In this document: in pieces, positions 1-6,686 of the stretch
Layout of the letters: every line of letters starts with the position of its first letter
Numbering within the stretch: the stretch's first letter is position 1
Origin: a bacterium
GTDB taxonomy: Bacteria; Actinomycetota; Acidimicrobiia; Spongiisociales; ZC4RG35
NCBI GenBank assembly: GCA_028823995.1
Contig: JAPPFD010000032.1
Location: forward strand, 62,001 to 126,000
Reading direction: 5' to 3'
DNA: 64,000 bases
Notes under the pieces: model-generated
The model's input: only the letters and a program-made list of their open reading frames with translations
Database searches by the model: none
What the model was told of the DNA's origin: nothing
Position numbers and translations under genes: made by a program

Positions 1-1
1 G

Positions 2-376
2 GCGAAAGCCTACGACCTGGTCCTGAACGGCGTGGAGCTTGGTTCGGGGAGTGTCCGGATTCACGACTCCGACGTCCAGCGGCGGGTGTTCCAGATCCTG
101 GGGATCTCCGACGACGAGGCGGAGGAGCGCTTCGGATGGTTCATCCGTGCCCTGCGTTTCGGCACGCCCCCCCATGCCGGTTTCGCGGTGGGATTCGACC
201 GCCTGGTGGCGGTGCTTCGCGGGGTGGCGAGCATCCGGGAGATCATTCCCTTTCCCAAGACCCAGACCGGCGCCGAACCGCTGAGTCGCACTCCCGCCTC
301 GGTCAGCAACCGGCAGTTGAAGGAACTGGGCATCGCCGTCGATCCCCGCCGGATCAAGGCCTCTCCGCCGGCTTAG
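2..376 (+). CDS. aspS: Aspartyl-tRNA synthetase, C-terminal part (partial)
   Basis: The window opens inside this gene; 124 residues before the stop remain. They hold the end of a class II synthetase core: ELGSGSVRIHD, then the motif 3 region FGTPPHAGFAVGFDRLV with its ATP-binding arginine, then the IREIIPFPKTQTG segment typical of bacterial AspRS. The tail ELGIAVDPRR is also AspRS-like. The enzyme charges tRNA-Asp in the cytoplasm. The N-terminal anticodon-binding domain and motifs 1 and 2 lie outside the window, so whether it is discriminating or charges both Asp and Asn tRNAs cannot be judged. rarA starts 6 bases after the stop, suggesting co-transcription. Confidence 0.93.
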   Translation, partial: AKAYDLVLNGVELGSGSVRIHDSDVQRRVFQILGISDDEAEERFGWFIRALRFGTPPHAGFAVGFDRLVAVLRGVASIREIIPFPKTQTGAEPLSRTPASVSNRQLKELGIAVDPRRIKASPPA

Positions 377-381
377 GAGCG

Positions 382-1746
382 ATGGCCAGCTACGGCGCCG
401 ATGACCTGTTCGCCGCCCGGCGGGCGGAGGTCCTGGCGGAGGTGGCGCCGCTGGCAGAGCGCATGCGTCCGAGGAGCCTGGACGAAGTGGTGGGATTGCC
501 CGACCTCCTGGGCGCCGGGTCCGCCTTCCGGGTCCTGGTCGAGTCGGGCAGGCCCGTCTCGATGGTGTTGTGGGGCCCTCCGGGAAGCGGCAAGACCACC
601 CTGGCCCGGTTGGTGGCCCTGCATTGTTCGGCGGCCTTCGAGACGCTCAGCGCCACTTCCGCCGGCGTCAAGCAGGTGAGGGAGATCCTGGCGTCTGCCC
701 GTCGCCGCCTGGAGGGCGACGGCCGGCGCACGGTGTTGTTCCTCGATGAGATACACCGCTTCTCCAAGAGCCAGCAGGACGCTCTGTTGCCGGGGGTGGA
801 GAGCGGGACCCTGATCCTGATCGGGGCGACCACCGAGAACCCCTTTTTCGAGATCAACAGTCCGCTGATGAGCCGGATGGTGTTGTTCCGCACTCACAAG
901 ATCCCTGACGAGGCGCTGGAGGTGCTGGTGGACAGGGCCCTGTCGGCGAGGCGACGAGGATTGGGGGAGGACGACCTGCAGATTGCCGGGGACGCCCGGG
1001 AGGCGCTGGTGACCAGATCGGGAGGTGACGCCCGGGGACTGTTGAACGCCCTTGAGGTCGCGGCGCATCTGGCCAAGGGCAGGGGATCAGGAGTTATCGA
1101 GACAGATGACGTCTCCGAAGCGCTGGGTCAGCGGATAGTCCGATACGACAAGGCGGGAGACCGCCATTACGACGTGATCTCCGCCTTCATCAAGAGCGTG
1201 CGGGGTTCTGATCCCGATGCTGCCCTGTACTGGCTGTTTCTCATGCTTGAGGGCGGCGAGGATCCCGAGTTCATTGCCCGCCGGTTGGTGATCCTCGCAT
1301 CCGAGGACATCGGTATGGCTGACCGGTGGGCGCTTCCGGTGGCGACTGCGGCGGCCCAGGCCCTCTCCTACGTTGGGATGCCCGAGGCCGCCTATCACCT
1401 GGCCCACGCCACCCTGTTCCTGGCTCAGGCGCCCAAGTCGAACTCGGTCACCTCCGCCATGGCCCGGGCGCGGTCCGCGGTCCGGGAGGGGCCCAGTCCC
1501 TCCGTCCCCCTCCATCTTCGCAGCGGTGGCTATCGTGGAGCAGACGTTATCGGACACGGAGAAGGCTACGTATACCCGCACGACCACCCCGGCCGCATCG
1601 TTCCACAGGATTACTTCCCCCCGGAGGTCAATCCACAGGTGTTCTTCCGTCCTACCCAAAGCGGTTTCGAAGCCGAAATCCGGCGACGCCTGATTGAGAT
1701 CGATCATGTGTTGGGACGAGCCGGACGCCAGGAGGAGCAGGCGTGA
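382..1746 (+). CDS. rarA: Replication-associated recombination protein A (AAA+ ATPase RarA/MgsA)
   Basis: A 454-residue clamp-loader-like AAA+ ATPase thought to act at stalled replication forks. Walker A is GPPGSGKTT (residues about 65-73) and Walker B is FLDEIHRFSKSQQDALLP. The sensor region GATTENPFFEINSPLMSR and the C-terminal tetramerisation part (VISAFIKSVRGSDPDAALYWL, EDIGMADRWAL) match the RarA family over full length. The ATG at 382 was chosen because TAGGAGC lies just upstream and the encoded MASYGADDLF is a normal RarA beginning; the frame is open further upstream but overlaps aspS. It follows aspS closely and overlaps ppgK by 4 bases (GTGA). Confidence 0.93.
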   Translation: MASYGADDLFAARRAEVLAEVAPLAERMRPRSLDEVVGLPDLLGAGSAFRVLVESGRPVSMVLWGPPGSGKTTLARLVALHCSAAFETLSATSAGVKQVREILASARRRLEGDGRRTVLFLDEIHRFSKSQQDALLPGVESGTLILIGATTENPFFEINSPLMSRMVLFRTHKIPDEALEVLVDRALSARRRGLGEDDLQIAGDAREALVTRSGGDARGLLNALEVAAHLAKGRGSGVIETDDVSEALGQRIVRYDKAGDRHYDVISAFIKSVRGSDPDAALYWLFLMLEGGEDPEFIARRLVILASEDIGMADRWALPVATAAAQALSYVGMPEAAYHLAHATLFLAQAPKSNSVTSAMARARSAVREGPSPSVPLHLRSGGYRGADVIGHGEGYVYPHDHPGRIVPQDYFPPEVNPQVFFRPTQSGFEAEIRRRLIEIDHVLGRAGRQEEQA

Positions 1747-2519
1747 CCGCTCTGGGAATTGACATCGGCGGCTCGGGAGTCAAAGGCAATCTGGTGGACG
1801 CCGCCACCGGAGCGCTCCTGTCCGAACGCCTTCGCATACCCACTCCCCGCTCGGGGTCCACCGAGGCGGTGGGCGAGGTGGTGGCGGAGATAGCCGAGCA
1901 CTTCCGGCGAGAGAGCGGGCATGAAACCCTACCGGTGGGGTGTGGGTTTCCCGGGGTGATCAGATCGGGCGTGGTAAGCGCCGCCACCCACCTGGACAAG
2001 GCCTGGTTGGGCGCCGACGTGGTCGCCATTCTCTCCGAGGCCGTGGGCAGCCCGGTCACAGTTCTCAACGACGCCGATGCGGCCGGGGTGGCCGAGATCA
2101 CCTTCGGGTCGGCCAAGGATCGGAGCGGCACGATCCTGATGATCACCCTCGGCACCGGGATCGGGAGCGGGATGTTCCGGGACGGCCGGCTGGTTCCCAA
2201 TTTCGAGTTGGGCATGCTGGAACTGGGCGGTCATCACCCCATCGAGGACCGGGTGGCCTACCGCGTATTCAAGCAGGGGGAGTTGAGTTGGAAGAAGTGG
2301 GCCAGACGGTTGAACCGCTACCTACGGCATGTCAACGCGCTCTTCGCTCCGGACCTGATAGTTCTCGGGGGAGGAGGGGTGAACAAGTGGTCCCGCTTCG
2401 GCCACCGCCTGGATGTGCCGGTGGATGTGGCCCCCGCCCATTTCGGGAACCATGCCGGCATCGTCGGCGCCGCCCTGGCCGCGGTGAACCCAGGCGCCCT
2501 GATGGGGGAGAATGGTTGA
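1743..2519 (+). CDS. ppgK: Polyphosphate glucokinase (ROK family)
   Basis: A 258-residue ROK-family sugar kinase starting at GTG inside the rarA stop (GTGA overlap), so translation is probably coupled. The N-terminal phosphate-binding motif is IDIGGSGVKG (residues about 6-15). LNDADAAGVAE, the second phosphate loop TLGTGIGSG and the C-terminal IVLGGGGVNKW follow. The short length, the motif set and the WKKWARRLNRYL segment match actinobacterial strictly polyphosphate-dependent or ATP/polyphosphate glucokinases, which phosphorylate glucose to glucose 6-phosphate. Phosphate-donor preference cannot be read from sequence alone. It ends just before the RNA locus at 2599. Confidence 0.9.
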   Translation: MTALGIDIGGSGVKGNLVDAATGALLSERLRIPTPRSGSTEAVGEVVAEIAEHFRRESGHETLPVGCGFPGVIRSGVVSAATHLDKAWLGADVVAILSEAVGSPVTVLNDADAAGVAEITFGSAKDRSGTILMITLGTGIGSGMFRDGRLVPNFELGMLELGGHHPIEDRVAYRVFKQGELSWKKWARRLNRYLRHVNALFAPDLIVLGGGGVNKWSRFGHRLDVPVDVAPAHFGNHAGIVGAALAAVNPGALMGENG

Positions 2520-2598
2520 AGCCCCGACAAGGTAAGGGGTGTAGGCGAAACTGGTTGTATCCCTTGGGAAGAGTGTGAAAACATCCCACTCGGAAGCG

Positions 2599-2626
2599 TT
2601 GACTTTTGTCCCACCCGCAATACACA
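2599..2626 (+). promoter_or_regulatory. Promoter of intergenic RNA locus A
   Basis: A -35 box TTGACT at 2599-2604 and a -10-like TACACA at 2621-2626 are separated by 16 bases. The same layout occurs at the second copy of the locus (17678-17706). The TGTCCCACC sequence inside the spacer is shared by both copies. The distance from the TTGA to the conserved GGTCCG stem is exactly 52 bases in both, which argues that the promoter belongs to the conserved unit. Confidence 0.5.
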
Positions 2627-2632
2627 GTGGAA

Positions 2633-2800
2633 TGAACCAAACATCGAGACGGTCCGCTTCAGGCGCCGACCGGACCGCGTCAGGCATCAACACCCGTGAT
2701 CCGATCAACCCCCGTCGGGCTGGACAGCTCATTTCTGCTCTGGAGAGGTGGTGGTGGGTGAGGGAGCCCAAAGGGAACCCCGTTTTTCGCGCTTTTGTGA
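2633..2800 (+). ncRNA. Putative structured small RNA, copy A
   Basis: This 350-base gap between ppgK and the convergent hflX holds no credible gene. It holds a block homologous to one at 17713-17890. Shared landmarks in order are the stem GGTCCG/CGGACC (2651-2656 with 2671-2676) with GGCGCCG in the loop, GCTGGAC (2719), TGGAGAGGTGGTGG (2741), CCCAAA (2767) and TTTCGCG (2785). Spacings differ from copy B by only 0-3 bases. Ends are estimated from the promoter and the last shared motif; the downstream TTTTT could mark termination. No known family was recognised: riboswitch, T-box, tmRNA, RNase P and SRP hallmarks are absent. With a convergent gene downstream it cannot be a 5' leader. Confidence 0.5.
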
Positions 2801-2872
2801 TTTATGGGGTGGGCGGCATCGGTTGAGAGGCCATGCGTAGCGTCCCCGCCATTCACTTCCCGTCGCTACATG

Positions 2873-4219
2873 TCAGGGGGGGTCCGTCCCGGACTCCGGG
2901 CCGCCAGGCTCTTTGCTAAAGAAAGCGGAGAACCGGCTCACCTGGTCGGGAGGGAGCCTGACTACCAAATCTATTCCGTCGGGGCCCTCGTTCGAGGAGA
3001 GAACTTCCCCTGTCCGGTGGAGAGCCGCCAAGGCGTCTCCTCTGGCGTAGGGCACCCGCACCGAGATGGTCGAGGAGCGGGCGTTCAGCCAGCGGATGAG
3101 CGTCTCCATCAGTTTCTCGGTCCCCTCGCCGGTGAGCGCCGACACGGCGACTGCGGTCTCGGCGGCTCCTAGGAGGCGCCGGACCACTGAGGGAGACGCC
3201 GCATCGATCTTGTTCACCACGATGATGGTCGGCACCGAGTCCGCCCCGATCTCGGCCAGGACTTCCCGGACCGCCGTGATCTGGCCTTCGGGATCGGTGT
3301 CATCGGCGTTTACGAGATGGAGTATCAGGTCGGCGTCGCGGACCTCCTCCAGAGTGGACTGGAAGGCTTCCACCAAGCGGTGGGGGAGCCTCCGTACGAA
3401 TCCCACGGTGTCGGCCATGAGCATCTCCCGGCCTCCTGGTAGCCGGAGGCGGCGGATGGTGGGATCCAAGGTGGTGAACAGGCGGTCTTCGGTGAGCACC
3501 CCGGCTCCGGTCAGCTGGTTCAGGAGGGTCGACTTGCCGGCGTTGGTGTAACCGACCAGGGCGATGATGGGCACTGCGGCCTGGACGCGAGATTGGCGCC
3601 GGGTTTGGTTCTGGCGCCGGAGGGCGGATAGATCCTTCTCGAGGGAGGTGATCCTCTGGCGGATGCGGCGGCGGTCGCTCTCGAGGCGGGTCTCTCCCGG
3701 CCCCCGGGTGCCGATCCCTCCCGCCTGCTGGGAAAGCTCCTCGCCCGTGCCGCGAAGACGGGGCAGCCGGTAGCGCAGCAGCGCCAGTTCCACCTGGAGC
3801 GCTCCCTCACGGGAGGTGGCGTGCTGGGCGAAGATGTCGAGGATCACCGCCTCGCGGTCCACGACGTCACATTCGAACAGTCCCTGCAGGTTGCGTTGCT
3901 GTGCGGGGGTGAGGGCATTGTCGAACACCACCACGTCGATGTCCTCTGCCTTGGTGATATCGGCCACTGACGCTGCCTGGCCCTTGCCGATGAACAGCCC
4001 CGGATCGGGAGCGGGCCGGTTGAACACCTCCCGGTCGACCGGCTCGGACCCGGCGGTGTCGGTCAGCAGAGCCAGCTCTTCGAGGGACTGTTCCACCTCG
4101 AGAGATGAGTTGCGCCCCAAACGCACTCCCACCAGGAAGGCTCTCTGGCGGGGTACCTCGAGGTCTGCAACCGTGGCGGTGAGCCGGCGGCGTTCCCGAC
4201 CGAGATGTTGATAAGTCAT
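2873..4219 (-). CDS. hflX: GTPase HflX (ribosome-associated)
   Basis: 448 residues. The N-terminal HflX domain has FIGKGQAASVADI and VVVFDNALTPAQQRNLQ. A coiled-coil linker with GGIGTRGPGETRLESDRRRIR follows, then a TRAFAC-class G domain with G1 GYTNAGKST (residues about 223-231), G3 DTVGFVRRLP and G4 NKID. The family binds 50S/70S ribosomes and splits stalled ribosomes under stress. The C-terminal part (residues about 390-448) is less conserved. The gene is convergent with the RNA locus A and lies 24 bases downstream of a small unknown gene on the same strand. Confidence 0.94.
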   Translation of the reverse strand: MTYQHLGRERRRLTATVADLEVPRQRAFLVGVRLGRNSSLEVEQSLEELALLTDTAGSEPVDREVFNRPAPDPGLFIGKGQAASVADITKAEDIDVVVFDNALTPAQQRNLQGLFECDVVDREAVILDIFAQHATSREGALQVELALLRYRLPRLRGTGEELSQQAGGIGTRGPGETRLESDRRRIRQRITSLEKDLSALRRQNQTRRQSRVQAAVPIIALVGYTNAGKSTLLNQLTGAGVLTEDRLFTTLDPTIRRLRLPGGREMLMADTVGFVRRLPHRLVEAFQSTLEEVRDADLILHLVNADDTDPEGQITAVREVLAEIGADSVPTIIVVNKIDAASPSVVRRLLGAAETAVAVSALTGEGTEKLMETLIRWLNARSSTISVRVPYARGDALAALHRTGEVLSSNEGPDGIDLVVRLPPDQVSRFSAFFSKEPGGPESGTDPP

Positions 4220-4243
4220 TTCTTCGTCCGGAGGGTTGGGAAC

Positions 4244-4543
4244 CTACAGATACTGACCCTCGTCGAGAGCCTGCTCGGGCTCTTCCTCGGCGATGATCTG
4301 CGATTGGCGAACCGCCACCACCGGCTTTCCGGTGGGCGGCCACAGAAAACGCCAAGCGCCGGTGGGGACCGCCCAGAAGTGCCGGCCGGTCACCACGTCG
4401 ATCAGGGACAGCGCGTCGTTCTGGCCGTTGGCGCCGGTTGACACCAGGAGTCCCGAGCGGGTGGTGGATTCCTGCGGGACGTGCCCCACCCGCCAGCCAT
4501 TGGACACTTTGTATTCGGTCGCTTCGTTCTGATTGGAACCCAT
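4244..4543 (-). CDS. Hypothetical protein, 99 aa
   Basis: An open frame between moaA and hflX on the same strand, encoding a soluble protein that begins MGSNQNEATEYKVSNGWRVGHVP. The segment LLVSTGANGQNDALSLIDVVTGRHFWAVPTGAWRF reads like a small beta-rich domain, and the C-terminus is acidic (IIAEEEPEQALDEGQYL). A GTG two codons upstream is an alternative start. I do not recognise the family. It is judged real because of non-random composition, placement in a same-strand run with close spacing to hflX, and lack of a better gene on the other strand. Confidence 0.5.
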   Translation of the reverse strand: MGSNQNEATEYKVSNGWRVGHVPQESTTRSGLLVSTGANGQNDALSLIDVVTGRHFWAVPTGAWRFLWPPTGKPVVAVRQSQIIAEEEPEQALDEGQYL

Positions 4544-4596
4544 GTGCACTTAGTTTGGCGCGTCAGCGGGGGACTTTGTCTGTTTCGGTCAGCATC

Positions 4597-5622
4597 TCAC
4601 CCGCCTATGTAGCTCATCTCCACCTTTTGTCCGATCCCCACCGTCTCGCCCGAGCGGAGCTCCGAGTACTGGTCCACCCGCTCCGACCAGACCGAGCCGA
4701 TCTGTCGGCGAAGCTCCTCATCGGACACCCCGGAGCGGACCGCCTCCCGGAGATCGGTCCCGAACACCGCGAACAGGCATGTGTAGAGCTTTCCGTCTGC
4801 CGAGAGCCGGGCTCGCGTGCAGTCACCGCAGAAGGGCTGGGTCACCGATGCGATCACGCCCAGTTCTCCCTGACCGTCGGCGTACCGCCAGCGCTTCGCC
4901 ACCTCGCCCCGGTAGTTGGGTTCGAGGGGCTCGATGGGGAAGACGTCGTTGACGGTGTTGATGATCTCATGCGCCGGGGTCACGTCGTCCAGCCTCCAGC
5001 CGTTGGTGACGCCGACGTCCATGTATTCGATGAAGCGGAGGATGTGGCCGCTCCCCCGGAAATGGTCCGCCATCTCTACGATGGAGTGATCGTTGATCCC
5101 CCGTTGGACCACCATGTTGACCTTGATGGGAGTGAGCCCCGCATCGGCTGCCGCCTCGATCCCGGCCAGCACGTCGGACACCTTGGCGCCGACGTCGTTC
5201 ATGGCCGAGAAGACCTCGTCTGAGAGGGAGTCGAGGCTCACCGTAACCCGGTCGAGTCCGGCGTCGGCCAGTGCCCGGGCTTTCCGGGGGAGCAGTACAC
5301 CGTTGCTGGTGAGCGTCAGATCGGAGACTCCCGGCACTTCCGCCAGCATGCCCACCAGCTTCTCCAGCCCGGCTCTCAGGAGGGGCTCGCCGCCGGTGAG
5401 CCGTACCTTCCTCGCGCCCAGGGAGGTGAAGATCCCCGCGAGGCGGGTTATCTCCTCGAAGCTGAGGAGCGCGGTGCGTTCCAGGAACTTGTAGTCGCGA
5501 TTGAAGATCTCCTTGGGCATGCAGTAAGTGCACCGGAAATTGCACCGGTCGGTGACCGAGATGCGCAGGTCCGCCAGGGTCCTGCCCAGGCGGTCGAAGG
5601 GCTTCACGTTTAGGTTGCTCAC
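4597..5622 (-). CDS. moaA: GTP 3',8-cyclase MoaA (molybdenum cofactor biosynthesis)
   Basis: A 341-residue radical SAM enzyme that converts GTP to 3',8-cyclo-7,8-dihydro-GTP, the first step of molybdopterin synthesis. The N-terminal cluster motif is CNFRCTYC (Cys27, Cys31, Cys34) and the SAM-binding GGEP sits in [10 protein letters not shown]. The C-terminal second [4Fe-4S] site is [18 protein letters not shown]. The chain ends in GG, as required for MoaA activation. No other molybdenum cofactor genes are visible nearby, so the partners must be elsewhere. Confidence 0.95.
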   Translation of the reverse strand: MSNLNVKPFDRLGRTLADLRISVTDRCNFRCTYCMPKEIFNRDYKFLERTALLSFEEITRLAGIFTSLGARKVRLTGGEPLLRAGLEKLVGMLAEVPGVSDLTLTSNGVLLPRKARALADAGLDRVTVSLDSLSDEVFSAMNDVGAKVSDVLAGIEAAADAGLTPIKVNMVVQRGINDHSIVEMADHFRGSGHILRFIEYMDVGVTNGWRLDDVTPAHEIINTVNDVFPIEPLEPNYRGEVAKRWRYADGQGELGVIASVTQPFCGDCTRARLSADGKLYTCLFAVFGTDLREAVRSGVSDEELRRQIGSVWSERVDQYSELRSGETVGIGQKVEMSYIGG

Positions 5623-5730
5623 TTGGCCATGACCTTAGCAAGGAACGGATCCTCCGGGTTCCCGGTATTGCCGCCGCAAAACACCCCGAATCCGCCAGAC
5701 TTGAGACCCAAGCTATCGGTAAGGAGTGCC

Positions 5731-6483
5731 ATGCGAAGCCACGACATCGACTACGAGATCCGTGGAGACGACCTGCAGTTCGTGGAGGTGTACCTGGACC
5801 CCGAGGAGACGGCGGTCGCGGAAGCCGGAACCATGATCTTCATGGACGAGGGCGTCACCTTCGAAGCCAAGATGGGGGACGGGTCCGAGCCCGAGGGAGG
5901 AGGCGGCTTCTTCCGGAAGGCGAAGAGCGCGGCCGGAAGGGTCCTGAGCGGCGAGTCCCTGTTCATGACCCATTTCACCAACTCGGGCGGCGGACGGGCG
6001 AAGGTGGCTTTCGGCGCCTCGGTGCCGGGCAAGATCGTGCCTCTCGACTTGGCCCAGATAGGGCGGCCGGTGATCTGCCAGCGTGACGCCTTCCTGTGCG
6101 CGGCCCTGGGGACCAAGGTCTCCATGCACTTCAATCGCCGCTTCGGCAGCGGCCTGTTCGGCGGCGAGGGCTTCATCCTCCAGAAACTGGAGGGCGACGG
6201 GATAGCGTTCGTGAACGCCGGCGGCATGGTCGTGGAGCGTCATCTGGCGGGAGAGACCATCCGCATCGACACCGGATGCCTCGTCGGCTTCGAAGAGGGA
6301 ATGGAGTACTCCATCGAGCGGGCCGGGGGGCTCAAGACCATGGCCTTCGGCGGCGAGGGGATATTTCTGGCCACGATCAGCGGGGTGGGGCGGGTCTGGG
6401 TTCAGTCCCTTCCCTTCTCCCGGCTGGCCGATCCCATCATCAGCGCGGCGGTCGCCGCGGCCGCAGCAGCCTCCAGCAAATAG
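5731..6483 (+). CDS. TIGR00266/AIM24 family protein
   Basis: 250 residues, starting at ATG 5731 behind a good AAGGAG (5721-5726). The frame is open upstream but no earlier start has a ribosome site. The body shows the AIM24-type double-stranded beta-helix pattern: [73 protein letters not shown] and a C-terminal Ala-rich tail. Bacterial members are of unknown biochemical function. It is divergent from moaA and followed directly by a degraded DUF2237 fragment. Confidence 0.85.
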   Translation: MRSHDIDYEIRGDDLQFVEVYLDPEETAVAEAGTMIFMDEGVTFEAKMGDGSEPEGGGGFFRKAKSAAGRVLSGESLFMTHFTNSGGGRAKVAFGASVPGKIVPLDLAQIGRPVICQRDAFLCAALGTKVSMHFNRRFGSGLFGGEGFILQKLEGDGIAFVNAGGMVVERHLAGETIRIDTGCLVGFEEGMEYSIERAGGLKTMAFGGEGIFLATISGVGRVWVQSLPFSRLADPIISAAVAAAAAASSK

Positions 6484-6488
6484 CGTTC

Positions 6489-6550
6489 CTAGAGGGCGTG
6501 TTTCTTTAGGCCTTCCAGGCTGATCCACTCTATGGCGGCCCCGGTGGTTG
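6489..6550 (-). pseudogene. Remnant of the 3' end of a DUF2237 gene
   Basis: The complement of this stretch reads TTGAAIEWISLEGLKKHAL followed by stop, closely matching the C-terminus TSVAALEWINLDDLKKHAL of the intact DUF2237 gene at 9639-9995. By eye about 51 of 62 bases match the copy at 9639-9700, in the same orientation. The rest of the gene is absent here. The two copies therefore flank the protease gene as direct repeats, which looks like the scar of an insertion or duplication at a gene 3' end. Confidence 0.7.
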
Positions 6551-6647
6551 CGGCCGCTGAAACGGGATTCATCGGATGATAGATTCGCGAGAAGGTATCG
6601 CAATGACCGTTAAGGGAATTTAGCAACATATTAATTATTTCTGTCGA

Positions 6648-6653
6648 TATAAT
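6648..6653 (+). promoter_or_regulatory. TATAAT -10 box of the double-protease gene
   Basis: A perfect TATAAT stands in an unusually AT-rich stretch (6605-6660), 33 bases ahead of the ATG at 6687. The -35 region (AACATA at 17-base spacing) is weak, so activator help or an extended element may be needed. An AAGAGAAG at 6668-6675 can serve as ribosome site. Confidence 0.45.
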
Positions 6654-6686
6654 GGGGGATTAACCGCAAGAGAAGAATGATTGGCA

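Noticed and set aside
2599-2800. Riboswitch or T-box reading of the repeated RNA element
   Set aside because: Both copies face convergent genes, so there is no downstream cistron to control. T-box, cobalamin, TPP and similar core sequences are missing.
2575-2826. 83-codon open frame in the ppgK-hflX gap
   Set aside because: It overlaps the conserved RNA block, and the encoded text is not conserved with copy B, where the changes include indels that break the frame.
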